From Pseudomonas sp. Leaf58 (GTDB taxonomy: Bacteria; Pseudomonadota; Gammaproteobacteria; Pseudomonadales; Pseudomonadaceae): 64,000 nucleotides of DNA. Numbering within the stretch: position 1 is the first letter of the stretch; each line of letters begins with the position of its first letter. Position numbers and translations under genes: made by a program. Where the stretch lies: the NCBI RefSeq assembly GCF_003627215.1, contig NZ_CP032677.1:1989501-2053500 (forward strand), in the 5' to 3' direction. The notes under the pieces were generated by a model. The model was not told where the DNA came from and ran no database searches. It saw only the letters and a list, made by a program, of their open reading frames with translations. Below are positions 14,599-22,971 of this stretch, piece by piece.

Positions 14599-16986
14599 TC
14601 ACCCGGCAATCTTCAGCATCTCATTCAGCACCCGGGCCAGTTCGTCGGCCTGCACGGGTTTCTGCATGACCACGCTGCCCGGCAGCTCCAGCCCTTGCAG
14701 CTCGGCATAACCGGTCAGGATCACGACCGGCAGGCGCGGATACCGTTCGCGTGCTGCCAGTGCCAGCTGCGCGCCGTTGAACTCGGGCATGGCGAAATCG
14801 GTCAGCAGCAGGTCGATGTGCTCATCCAGCAGGGCCAGGGCCTGTTCGCCACTGTGCGCCTGGCGTACTTGGTAGCCGTACTGGCGCAACACATCGCCGA
14901 GCATGTCACGCACCAGATGGTCATCATCCACCAGCAGCACGGTGCGGTTGTGGCCGTTCTCTCTTATCGAATGGCTGAGTAGCGATGGCAGCTGTTCGCT
15001 CGCGGGTTCATCCTTGACTGCCGGCAGGTACACCGACACCTGCGTGCCTTGGCCCGGGGCCGTGTCAATGCGTACGCCACCGCCGGACTGCTTGGCAAAG
15101 CCGAATACCTGGGCCAGGCCCAAGCCCGAGCCCTTGCCGATGTCCTTGGTGGTGAAAAACGGCTCGAACACCTTGGCCAGCACCTCTTCGCTCATGCCAC
15201 AGCCCGTGTCGCGGATGCTCAGCATTACGTACTCGCCGGGGTCCGGGTCTTCCGGGCGTTGCGGGTGGGCGTCGATTTGGGTGTTGCGAGTCGACAGCGT
15301 CAGTTGGCCGCCGTCGGGCATGGCATCGCGGGCATTGATCGCCAGGTTGAGGATGATCATTTCGGTCTGGGTCGGGTCGGTGAGTGCCTGCCACAGGGTT
15401 GGGTCCAGGTCCAAACGCACCGAGACATTGCCACCCAGCGTGCGGCGCAGCAGCTCTTCCAGGCCGGCCAAGGTGCGGTTGAGGTTCAGTGCCACTGGTT
15501 CGAGGCGCTGGCGGCGGGAGAACGCCAGCAGTTGAGAGGTCAGCTTGGCACCGCGTTCGCCGGCTTCGCGGATGTGCGTAAGGCGTGTGCGGGCCTTGTC
15601 CAGGTCGCCCTTTGCCAGGTCGCGTTCGAGGAAGCTGGCGCCGGTGAGGATTACCGTCAGCAGGTTGTTGAAGTCGTGGGCGACGCCAGCGGTCAGCTGG
15701 CCGACCGCTTCCAGCCGCTGCATCTGCTGCAGTGCGGCCTCGATGCGTTCGCGTTCGTCGATTTGCTCGCGCAAGCGGGCGTTGGCTTCGGCCAGGCCCA
15801 GGGCCGCCTCGCGCTCGCTGGTGATGTCGCGCGCAACTACGTACAGCAAGGTGTCTTCCGGTACCACCACCCACGACAGCCAGCGCTGCTGGCCACCGGC
15901 ATGCAGGATGCGCCCAACGAAGCGGGCGCTGGTGCGGCCATGGGCGAGGGCGGCCAGTTCGGTGAGCAGTTGTTCCTGGTCGGGCTCGGGCAGCAGGTGC
16001 AGCAGGGACGTTTGGCTCAGGCGTTCGCGGGAAAAGCCCAGGCTGGCCTCCCAGGCTGGGTTCAGCGCGACTGGGGTGAGGTCTTTGTTGAGTACTGCCA
16101 GCAAGTCCTGCGACAGCTCCCAGGCACGGTCGCGTTCGCGGGTGCGGCGCTCGACCCGTTCACCGAGCATCTCATTGAGTTGGCGCAGCGCCTGGGTGGC
16201 CAGGCGCTGGGTATGAATGTCTTGCAATACGCCGGAAAAGCGCACGCATTGGCCATTCACGAACTGGCTCTGGCCGCTGCTGAGTAACCAGCGCGGCTCC
16301 TGGCCATTGGGCTGGGGGATGCGGAATTCGACCCGGTACTGGCCGCCGCTTTCTGGGCGCATGGCCTGTTCAACCGCATCGCGCACCAGCGGCAGGTCGT
16401 CGGGGTAGATGCCGGCAAAGAACGCCTCAAGGCTCATTTCGGTGCTGGCGGGCAGGCCGAACAGTGCCTTGCAGCGGTCATCCCACAGCAGCAGGCCTTG
16501 TGCTGGGCGCAGGTCCCAGGTGCCCATGCCGGCGGCGTCGATGGCGATGCGCGCGCGGGCCTCGACGTCGGCCAGGGCTTCTTCGGCGTGGCGCCGGCGC
16601 TGGCGCTCGTGCACTTCGGTCAGGGCCCGGCGTACCGCCTTGGGCAGCAGCGGCAGGTTCTTCTTCAGTACATAATCGGTGGCGCCTAGGCGGATCATTT
16701 CTACCGCATGCTCTTCGCCATAGATGCCGGACAGGAAGATGAACGGAATATCGGGTGCCAGGCGCTGGGCGATGGCCAGCACCTCGGTGCCGGACGAACC
16801 CGGCAATACGCAGTCGCACAGGATCAGGTCGTAGTGGCCCTCGTGCAGAGCGTGCTCGACGCCAACATGGTCGAACACCAGTTGCGCCTGCACATGCAGC
16901 CCGCTGCGCTCCAGGCGCATCAGGGTCAGCTCAGCGTCCATCGAGCTGTCTTCGACCATCAGCAGTTTCAGCGGCGTTGGCTGCAT
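14599..16986 (-). CDS. Hybrid sensor histidine kinase (REC-PAS-PAS-HisKA-HATPase-REC)
   Basis: 795 residues with no membrane segment, so cytosolic. An N-terminal receiver (Asp58 in LILCDCVLPG) is followed by two PAS-like sensor regions (~145-265 and ~290-395), an H-box of the AHDFNNLLT type near residue 430, an ATPase domain (NLAINARDAMPDGG, IRDTGCGM, GSGLGLAQVFG) and a C-terminal receiver (phospho-Asp in LLLTDFAMPEFNG). The gene is third in a leftward operon behind the phytochrome kinase and its receiver, so it probably continues that phosphorelay. The output is unknown; neither it nor its operon partners has a DNA-binding domain. Confidence 0.9.
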   Translation of the reverse strand: MQPTPLKLLMVEDSSMDAELTLMRLERSGLHVQAQLVFDHVGVEHALHEGHYDLILCDCVLPGSSGTEVLAIAQRLAPDIPFIFLSGIYGEEHAVEMIRLGATDYVLKKNLPLLPKAVRRALTEVHERQRRRHAEEALADVEARARIAIDAAGMGTWDLRPAQGLLLWDDRCKALFGLPASTEMSLEAFFAGIYPDDLPLVRDAVEQAMRPESGGQYRVEFRIPQPNGQEPRWLLSSGQSQFVNGQCVRFSGVLQDIHTQRLATQALRQLNEMLGERVERRTRERDRAWELSQDLLAVLNKDLTPVALNPAWEASLGFSRERLSQTSLLHLLPEPDQEQLLTELAALAHGRTSARFVGRILHAGGQQRWLSWVVVPEDTLLYVVARDITSEREAALGLAEANARLREQIDERERIEAALQQMQRLEAVGQLTAGVAHDFNNLLTVILTGASFLERDLAKGDLDKARTRLTHIREAGERGAKLTSQLLAFSRRQRLEPVALNLNRTLAGLEELLRRTLGGNVSVRLDLDPTLWQALTDPTQTEMIILNLAINARDAMPDGGQLTLSTRNTQIDAHPQRPEDPDPGEYVMLSIRDTGCGMSEEVLAKVFEPFFTTKDIGKGSGLGLAQVFGFAKQSGGGVRIDTAPGQGTQVSVYLPAVKDEPASEQLPSLLSHSIRENGHNRTVLLVDDDHLVRDMLGDVLRQYGYQVRQAHSGEQALALLDEHIDLLLTDFAMPEFNGAQLALAARERYPRLPVVILTGYAELQGLELPGSVVMQKPVQADELARVLNEMLKIAG

Positions 16987-16999
16987 TGTCGCGGCGGCC

Positions 17000-17461
17000 T
17001 CAGTTGCTGCCGCGCCGGTGCAGGCGCAGCGAGCCGGGTGGCGGTTCGTTGAGTACGGCCCAGAATACGCCCAGGTCGGAAATGGCGGCGACGAACTCCT
17101 TGAACTCCACCGGTTTCACCACGTACGCATTCACCCCCAGCTCGTAGGCGCGCAGCAGGTCGGGCTCTTCGCGCGAGGAGGTTAGCATCACCGTTGGGAT
17201 ACTACGCAGCTCGGCGGTGGCACGCACTTCTCTCAGCACTTCCAGGCCGTCGACCTTTGGCAGCTTCAGGTCTAGCAGCAACACGGCGGGGTTGCCATCA
17301 TCACGTTCGGCGTAGGCATTGCGGCGCAGCAGGTAGTCCAGTGCTTCGGCGCCGTCACGCAGCACGATAACCTCGTTGGCTAGCTGGCTGCGCTCCAGCG
17401 CCAGCAGCGTCAGCTCCAGGTCTCGTGGGTTGTCTTCGACCAGCAGGATCGGTTTGAGCAT
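17000..17461 (-). CDS. Rcp1-type single-domain response regulator
   Basis: 153 residues, a lone CheY-like receiver. The start at 17461 is chosen because the protein begins with MLKPILLVEDNPRDLELTLLA in canonical form. The phospho-acceptor is Asp64 in LLLDLKLPKVDGLEV and the conserved Lys lies in YVVKPVEF. The ELTLLALE and LKLP forms are typical of Rcp1-like receivers that pair with phytochrome kinases. It sits between the phytochrome gene (14 bases before its start) and the hybrid kinase (13 bases after its stop), so it likely shuttles phosphate between them. Confidence 0.9.
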   Translation of the reverse strand: MLKPILLVEDNPRDLELTLLALERSQLANEVIVLRDGAEALDYLLRRNAYAERDDGNPAVLLLDLKLPKVDGLEVLREVRATAELRSIPTVMLTSSREEPDLLRAYELGVNAYVVKPVEFKEFVAAISDLGVFWAVLNEPPPGSLRLHRRGSN

Positions 17462-17475
17462 AGGGGGGCGGTACC

Positions 17476-19725
17476 TCAGGTGGTGGCGGGGTGGCGCGGG
17501 AGGGTGAAGTGGAACGTTGCGCCCTGGTCGATCTTGCCACTGGCCCAAACTCGGCCATCATGGCGTTCGATGATGCGGCGCACACTCGCCAGGCCGATCC
17601 CTGTGCCTTCGAAGTCCTCCATGCGGTGCAGGCGCTGGAACACGCCGAACAGTTTGTTGGCGTAGGCCATGTCGAAGCCCACGCCGTTGTCGCGAATGCA
17701 GATTTCGGTTTCGTCTGGGTGTTGCACGGCGCTGATCTGAATGCGCGCCGGGGTACGCCCACGGGTGTACTTGATGGCGTTGGCCAGCAGGTTGTGCAGG
17801 GCCAGGTTGATGAACGCCGGGTCGCCGATCACCTTGGGTAGCAGGGCGATGTCCCAGACGATCTCACGGCCTTGGTAATCAGGGGCCAGCTCACTGCGAA
17901 TGGCCTCGACCAAGGCATTGAGGTCGACGTCGCACAGCCGCAAGGCTGAACGGCCCATTTGCGAGAAGTTGAGCAGGTTGTCGACCAGGCTGCCGGCAAA
18001 GTGCGCGGCCTCCTCGATGTGATGGAGAAAACGCTTGCCACGCTCGCTCAGGCCGTGGCCTTCCACTTCACCGAGCAGTTCGGAATAGCCGGCAATATGC
18101 CGCAAAGGCGCGCGCAGGTCGTGGGACACGCTGTAAGAAAACGCTTCCAGCTCTTTGTTCGAGCGGCGCAGCTCGCCGGCCAGTTGCGCCAGTTCCTCGG
18201 CCTTGCGCAGGACAATGCCGAGCACCGCCGTGCGCAGTTCCTGTACGCCTTCGATGATCAGCGGGTGCCACGGTTCGCAGTAACCACGCAGTTGCTCTTG
18301 CCAGCGTTCAAAACTGTGCCGTGGGTCGAGGTTGCCCTGCGGCCCGACCTGCTTGGTCGGCTGCCCAGCCCAATTCACCGTGCGCACCTGTTCGGGGCGG
18401 AACCACAGCAGGTAGTGCGAGTGGATCTGCGAAATGGCCACCGCCAGTACACCGCCCGCATGGGCCGCAAGCTCGGGCAGTTCGTCAATGTCGCGGCCCA
18501 GGTTGTCGCTGTGGAACACGCTTTCTTCGCCACGCTGCCCCAGCCAGTGCACCAGTGCGGTTACCTGTGCAGCGGGCGGGGTCTTGCCGATCAAGTCGCA
18601 ACGTTCGGCGGAAATCACCGCGGCACCCTGGGCGTCGGCGAAGGCCAGCAATACCTCGGGCAAGTCGCGCAGGCCGTCGCTGACACTGTCATGGTCGGCC
18701 ATGGACGAGATCATGCGCACGATATGTTGGCGCAGCTCCAGCAATTGCCGGGTGCTGGCGTGGGACTCGCGTGACTCGATCTGCAATGACAGCACGCTCG
18801 CCAGCAGTTCGCAGGCGGTGCGGGTGCGCAGGTCCACTGCGCGTGGTTGTTGGTGGTGGCACGACACCAGTCCCCACAGTTGCCCGTCGACCACGATCGA
18901 CAGCGACATCGACGCCAGGGTGCCCATGTTGCGCATGTACTGCAGGTGCACCGGCGACACGCTGCGCAGAGCCGCAAAGCTCAGGTCCAGGGGCTTGCCG
19001 GTGCACGGGTTGGCAACCGGCAGCAGCGGCGAGGGCTGGTAGTTGGCGTCCTCGATCACGCGAATGCGGTTGACCCGATACAGCTCGCGCGCCTGGCGCG
19101 GAATGTCTGCGGCCGGAAAGCACAGGCCCAAGTAGCTGGGGTAGCCCGGGTCGGCCACTTCGGCCAGCACCTGGCCGTTGCCTTCGGCGTCGAAGCGGTA
19201 GGCCTTCACCCGGCCAAAGCCGCTGATGCGCTTAAGTTGCAGCACGCTTTGTTGCAGCAGTTCTTCGAGGCTGCCAGCCTGGTGCAGGCGGCCGACGAAA
19301 CTGCGCACCAGCGGGTAGTAGTCGCCTTGCCCGGCGAGGTCTGCGGGTAGGCGCGGGGGTTCGAACTCGGCAATTAGCACGTGGTCATGCCGGTGGACCA
19401 GCAGATGCAGGTTGTCGCCGTACGGCGCGCCCTGGCGCAAGTGCACATCGCTGATGTGGAACGGAAAGACCTCGTCCTGGGGCAGGCGGGCCAGGTGCAG
19501 GCGCAGGTCGAAGGCGCCGCTGACCAAGTCGGCGAAGCTGCTACCGATCAATTCCCTCGCCGATAGGCCCAGCCAATGCTGGATATTTTCACTGGCCTGG
19601 AGCACGCACAGGTCGGTTTCGTCCAGCACCAGCAGAAAACCGTGGGGCTGGATGCTGCCAGGCAACTGAATCGGCTCCTGGGCACAGCGTTCGAGAGCCT
19701 GGGCGAGCGTGCGGTCTGCAGTCAT
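17476..19725 (-). CDS. bphP: Bacteriophytochrome histidine kinase
   Basis: 749 residues from the ATG at 19725, behind GGAG; two earlier in-frame starts lack a site. The N-terminus CAQEPIQLPGSIQPHG places Cys14 where bacteriophytochromes attach biliverdin, followed by PAS (to ~110), GAF (~130-310, with DIPRQARELY and the His of HLQYMRNMGTLASM), PHY (~320-480), a HisKA domain (His535 in SVSHDLRAPLRH) and an HATPase domain (NAIKYTRG, DNGVGFD, GTGIGLAS). It should act as a red/far-red light-switched kinase. No haem oxygenase (bphO) is in the window, so the chromophore must come from elsewhere. It heads a three-gene operon divergent from the Csu-like pilus genes. Confidence 0.9.
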   Translation of the reverse strand: MTADRTLAQALERCAQEPIQLPGSIQPHGFLLVLDETDLCVLQASENIQHWLGLSARELIGSSFADLVSGAFDLRLHLARLPQDEVFPFHISDVHLRQGAPYGDNLHLLVHRHDHVLIAEFEPPRLPADLAGQGDYYPLVRSFVGRLHQAGSLEELLQQSVLQLKRISGFGRVKAYRFDAEGNGQVLAEVADPGYPSYLGLCFPAADIPRQARELYRVNRIRVIEDANYQPSPLLPVANPCTGKPLDLSFAALRSVSPVHLQYMRNMGTLASMSLSIVVDGQLWGLVSCHHQQPRAVDLRTRTACELLASVLSLQIESRESHASTRQLLELRQHIVRMISSMADHDSVSDGLRDLPEVLLAFADAQGAAVISAERCDLIGKTPPAAQVTALVHWLGQRGEESVFHSDNLGRDIDELPELAAHAGGVLAVAISQIHSHYLLWFRPEQVRTVNWAGQPTKQVGPQGNLDPRHSFERWQEQLRGYCEPWHPLIIEGVQELRTAVLGIVLRKAEELAQLAGELRRSNKELEAFSYSVSHDLRAPLRHIAGYSELLGEVEGHGLSERGKRFLHHIEEAAHFAGSLVDNLLNFSQMGRSALRLCDVDLNALVEAIRSELAPDYQGREIVWDIALLPKVIGDPAFINLALHNLLANAIKYTRGRTPARIQISAVQHPDETEICIRDNGVGFDMAYANKLFGVFQRLHRMEDFEGTGIGLASVRRIIERHDGRVWASGKIDQGATFHFTLPRHPATT

Positions 19726-19905
19726 CGATGAAAACGCTCCTGTCATTTCTGTCCATGCATGCCGCATGTGCCTGGTGCAGGATGAAGGTGTTCACCCTAA
19801 CAGATTAGCGGCACGATTGGCGGCCTTGGCTATTGGAGACCTGAAATGGCGATGGGTTCTGCGCCAGGCCGGCTCTTTTTATCCTGGCCGTAGCGCTTTC
19901 CTGCT

Positions 19906-19922
19906 AACACTAAAAAAGTGTT
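19906..19922. promoter_or_regulatory. Inverted repeat in phytochrome/pilus divergent promoter region
   Basis: AACACT (19906-19911) and AGTGTT (19917-19922) are perfect 6-bp arms around A5. The site lies 70 bases before the first pilus gene and ~180 bases from the phytochrome start. It is a plausible operator; no regulator consensus is recognised. Confidence 0.4.
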
Positions 19923-19991
19923 TGATGCCGGCACTCTGATGTCACCTCGCTGCTACGCTCACCTCAGCACACATCGACAAGGATAATTTAG

Positions 19992-20519
19992 GTGACGAAG
20001 CGCTTCCTGCCCGCGCTGTTGGGCTTGGTGGTGAGCAGCGGTGCCATGGCGACGGACTTTCTGGTGGAAGTGCGGGTACTGGTGCAGCGCGGCTGTATGT
20101 TGGTCAGTCAACCCCTCGATGCCGGTGCGCAGATGTTGGGGCGGATTGACTTTGGCACTGCAGCCCGTCTGGACGGCGCAGATGCCCCCCTCAGCGGTGT
20201 GCTGCTGAGCCAGCGCCCGCCGCGCCTGGAGTGCAACCCCGACACCCCGTATCAGGTGCGCGTCGATGGCGGGCAACATGGCGGCGTCGGCGAGCTGCGG
20301 TTTCTGGCCAGCGACAATGGTAATGCCCGGCCCATTCCCTATCGGCTTTATCGCGACGCCGCCTGGCGCGAGCCGTTGGCAGTGAATGTGGCGCAGACGG
20401 CGCGGGTACCGGCCAGCGGTTCGGTCGAGCTGCCGTTGTACGCACGTATCGATAAGCTGGCCTGGGTACCGCACGCAGGCCTGTATGCCGACCTGCTCAA
20501 GGTCACCGTCAGCTGGTAG
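19992..20519 (+). CDS. Csu-type pilus minor subunit (spore coat U domain)
   Basis: 175 residues, GTG start after AAGGATAATTTAG. A signal peptide (MTKRFLPALLGLVVSSGAMA) is followed by an SCPU (spore coat protein U) fold with the usual Cys pair and a C-terminal beta strand ending in LLKVTVSW, the donor/acceptor geometry of chaperone-usher subunits. The sequence is the most divergent of the four small subunits, lacking the common early CxVxG pattern, so it may be a minor or initiator subunit. First gene of the seven-gene pilus operon. Confidence 0.8.
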   Translation: MTKRFLPALLGLVVSSGAMATDFLVEVRVLVQRGCMLVSQPLDAGAQMLGRIDFGTAARLDGADAPLSGVLLSQRPPRLECNPDTPYQVRVDGGQHGGVGELRFLASDNGNARPIPYRLYRDAAWREPLAVNVAQTARVPASGSVELPLYARIDKLAWVPHAGLYADLLKVTVSW

Positions 20520-20549
20520 GGATGTCACCATGCACAAGGATGCGACACC

Positions 20550-21086
20550 ATGAAGCGCACTTCGATCCTGCTGCTTACCTTGGGCCCACTGCTGGTGCCT
20601 GGCGGCGCGGCGCATGGCACCAGCAGCGGTTTCATCCAGGCACGGCTGGTGCTCAGCGCCGCCTGCCAGATCAACAGCAACGAGGCGCAACCGACAACCT
20701 TGGGCAACCCTGGCGTGCTGGATTTTGGTGAGCGTGGCCCGAACTGGGACCAGCCGCTACACAGCCAGGTTGACGATGTGAGCGGCCAGGGCAGCTTGCA
20801 GATCAGCTGCTCGCCGCAGGTACGGGCGTTCAACGTACGTATCAACGGTGGCCTGAATGGCAGTGATGGCGTGCGGCGCCTTAGCAATGGCCGCGAGCTG
20901 ATCCCTTATCAACTGGCGCTCGACCCGGGCGGCAACAGCCGTTACGGCGTCGGCCAGGCGCGTGCTTTCACTATCAGCAGTACCCAGCAGATACCTATCC
21001 CCATTTACGGTGTGGTGGTGGCGCATCCGCGCGCGCTGCCGGCCGGGCTGTACCGCGACACCCTCAGGGTGACCCTGGATTGGTAA
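20550..21086 (+). CDS. Csu-type pilus subunit (spore coat U domain)
   Basis: 178 residues with a signal peptide ending near the AHG-TSS boundary. The SCPU domain shows AACQINS near the start of the mature chain, a second Cys in QISCSP, a NGGLNGSDGVRRL segment and the terminal strand YRDTLRVTLDW. The subunit is secreted to the periplasm, held by the chaperone of gene five and added to the pilus by strand exchange. Gene two of the operon, 30 bases after gene one. A minor-subunit role is likely but not provable from sequence. Confidence 0.85.
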   Translation: MKRTSILLLTLGPLLVPGGAAHGTSSGFIQARLVLSAACQINSNEAQPTTLGNPGVLDFGERGPNWDQPLHSQVDDVSGQGSLQISCSPQVRAFNVRINGGLNGSDGVRRLSNGRELIPYQLALDPGGNSRYGVGQARAFTISSTQQIPIPIYGVVVAHPRALPAGLYRDTLRVTLDW

Positions 21087-21104
21087 CCACGCAAGGAGAC
21101 TCCG

Positions 21105-21635
21105 ATGCGCACAAACCTTTCACGCTGCATTTTCGCCGGCCTCGGCCTGCTGCTGGCTTACCAGGCGCAGGCCGCCACCACCGGCAATATCACCGCGACG
21201 CTGACCTTGACCGCGGCGTGCCAAGTCAATGGCAGCTCGGGCACTTCGGGGGTGAACTTCGGTAACTTGAACTTCGGCTCCATGGATGCTCTGTTCACCA
21301 CCGCCAACGCCCAAGTATTGGGTGGCGGCGGTGGGGCGATGAGCATTCTTTGTTCAGCCGGCACGGTACCGGCGATTCGCCTGCGTGCAGGTACCCACGA
21401 TGGCCAGTCGACCGGGGGGACCCGTGCGCTGGCAGACGGCTCCGGTAACTTTGTACCGTATGACTTCTACACCGATGCCGGACACACACAATTGCTGGAC
21501 ATCGACGGCACCATCACCTTGCCGACCAGCACGGGTGTGGCCCAGACCGTCAACCTATACGGCCAGGCGCGAGGCAAGGCCGGCCTGCCCGCGGGGGTGT
21601 ACACCGACACCGTGGCGGTCGAGTTGTCGTTCTGA
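21105..21635 (+). CDS. Csu-type pilus subunit, probable major pilin
   Basis: 176 residues, ATG after AAGGAGAC. Signal peptide to about residue 23 (YQAQA-ATTG), then the best-conserved SCPU domain of the set: LTLTAACQVNG, VNFGNLNFG, SILCSAGT and the end YTDTVAVELSF. In Acinetobacter and other archaic (Csu) systems the subunit with this Gly/Ser/Thr-rich pattern is the rod-forming CsuA/B, so this is the likeliest major subunit. That ranking is inference; expression data would decide it. Confidence 0.85.
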   Translation: MRTNLSRCIFAGLGLLLAYQAQAATTGNITATLTLTAACQVNGSSGTSGVNFGNLNFGSMDALFTTANAQVLGGGGGAMSILCSAGTVPAIRLRAGTHDGQSTGGTRALADGSGNFVPYDFYTDAGHTQLLDIDGTITLPTSTGVAQTVNLYGQARGKAGLPAGVYTDTVAVELSF

Positions 21636-21638
21636 ACC

Positions 21639-22142
21639 ATGCGCGTTTGGTTGGCAGGTTGTCTGAGCGGCATCGTCTTGCTGTTGGCAGCGCCACTGGA
21701 TGCGGCGACCACCAGCAATTTCACAGTGACGGCGCAGATTGTTGCCGGTTGCCTAGTGGCGGGTGGCGTCAGCCACTACGGCACGCTCGACTATGGTTCG
21801 CACTCGGCGCTGGCTACGGGGGCCCTGAGCACCTCGTTGGGCGGTAACACAGTGACCTTTCAGTGCACCCCGGGCGTGGCCCTGAGCATGAGCCTGGACG
21901 GTGGGCAGAACAGCGCCAATGGCACACGCAACCTCAAGCGCACGGGCGGCACCGAGGTGCTGGCCTACCAGTTGTACCAGGACGCGGCCTTCAGCCAGAG
22001 CCTGGGTATCGGCCAGAGCGTGGCCGTGAGCTATGCCGACCCGACGGCGATCAAGCTGCCGGTGTACGGGCGGGTCCAGCTGAGCGGCCTGCTGCCGGCA
22101 GGGGCCTACACCGATGTGGTGCAAGTGACGGTGACCTGGTGA
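21639..22142 (+). CDS. Csu-type pilus subunit (spore coat U domain)
   Basis: 167 residues; the ATG lies three bases after the previous stop, so translation is probably coupled. Signal peptide (WLAGCLSGIVLLLAAPLDAA), then an SCPU domain with TAQIVAGCLVAGG, VTFQCTPGVAL, NGTRNLKRTGG and the closing YTDVVQVTVTW. Like its neighbours it should be an exported beta-sandwich pilin subunit. It is the fourth subunit gene and directly precedes the chaperone. Confidence 0.85.
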   Translation: MRVWLAGCLSGIVLLLAAPLDAATTSNFTVTAQIVAGCLVAGGVSHYGTLDYGSHSALATGALSTSLGGNTVTFQCTPGVALSMSLDGGQNSANGTRNLKRTGGTEVLAYQLYQDAAFSQSLGIGQSVAVSYADPTAIKLPVYGRVQLSGLLPAGAYTDVVQVTVTW

Positions 22143-22182
22143 AAACCACCGGCACCAACGAACAGTGTCTAAGGAGAGCTAC

Positions 22183-22959
22183 ATGGGGGCAGGCGCGAAG
22201 TGGGCGCGTGGTTTGATCGGAATGTGCTGGCTGGCAAGTCTGCCGGCGGGGGCAGCCACCTCGGTGCTGATCTGGCCGATCGACCCGGTGCTGGAGGCTG
22301 ACCAGAAGGCCGGTGCACTGTGGCTGGAAAACCGCGGCACAGCGCCGGCCAACCTGCAGGTGCGGGTGTTCGCCTGGCGCCAAGGGGATTACCAAGAGCA
22401 GTTCCAGGTGCAGCGCGAGATCATCGGCAGCCCGCCGGTGGCCAACATTGCCCCTGGGCAGAAGCAACTGATCCGGCTGACCCGCACCAGCCCCTCGCCG
22501 GCCGGCCAGGAGCAGGCCTACCGCATCATCATCGACGAAATCCCGGCGGCCATTGCTGTCGACAAGGCCGAGCCCGGCACCACTGCGGCAATCCGCTTGC
22601 AGATGCGTTATTCGGTGCCTTTGTTCGTCTACGGTGAGGGCCTGTGGGGCAAGGCAGACCCCGAGGGCAAACGCAATGCCGAGGGCGTGGGCAAGCCGCA
22701 ACTCAGCTGGAGCGCGGTGACTGTGCAGGGCAAACCGTATATAGAACTGCGCAACACCGGCCCTGTGCATGCGCGCCTGACCGATGTGGTGGTGCAGCAG
22801 GGCAGCCATAGCAAGCCACTGGCCGAGGGCCTGCTGGGCTATGTGCTGCCGGGGGCCAGTATGCGCTGGCCGGCGCCGCTGGTGCCGAGTTCCGGCAGCG
22901 TGCTGAAGGGGCGGGTGAACGGCCAGAGTAGCGCGGACGCCATCCGCCAAGGTCAATGA
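22183..22959 (+). CDS. Periplasmic pilus chaperone (CsuC/FimC-like)
   Basis: 258 residues from the ATG at 22183, which follows AAGGAGAGCTAC; an earlier in-frame start has no site. After a signal peptide the chain shows the PapD-like two-domain immunoglobulin pattern: WPIDPVLEADQKAGALWLENRG in the first strand region, PPVANIAPGQKQLIRLTR (the G1-F1 region that donates a strand to subunits) and a shorter second domain. It would fold and protect the four small subunits and the tip protein in the periplasm and deliver them to the usher encoded next. Confidence 0.88.
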   Translation: MGAGAKWARGLIGMCWLASLPAGAATSVLIWPIDPVLEADQKAGALWLENRGTAPANLQVRVFAWRQGDYQEQFQVQREIIGSPPVANIAPGQKQLIRLTRTSPSPAGQEQAYRIIIDEIPAAIAVDKAEPGTTAAIRLQMRYSVPLFVYGEGLWGKADPEGKRNAEGVGKPQLSWSAVTVQGKPYIELRNTGPVHARLTDVVVQQGSHSKPLAEGLLGYVLPGASMRWPAPLVPSSGSVLKGRVNGQSSADAIRQGQ

Positions 22960-22971
22960 GCCAGCGCCAGA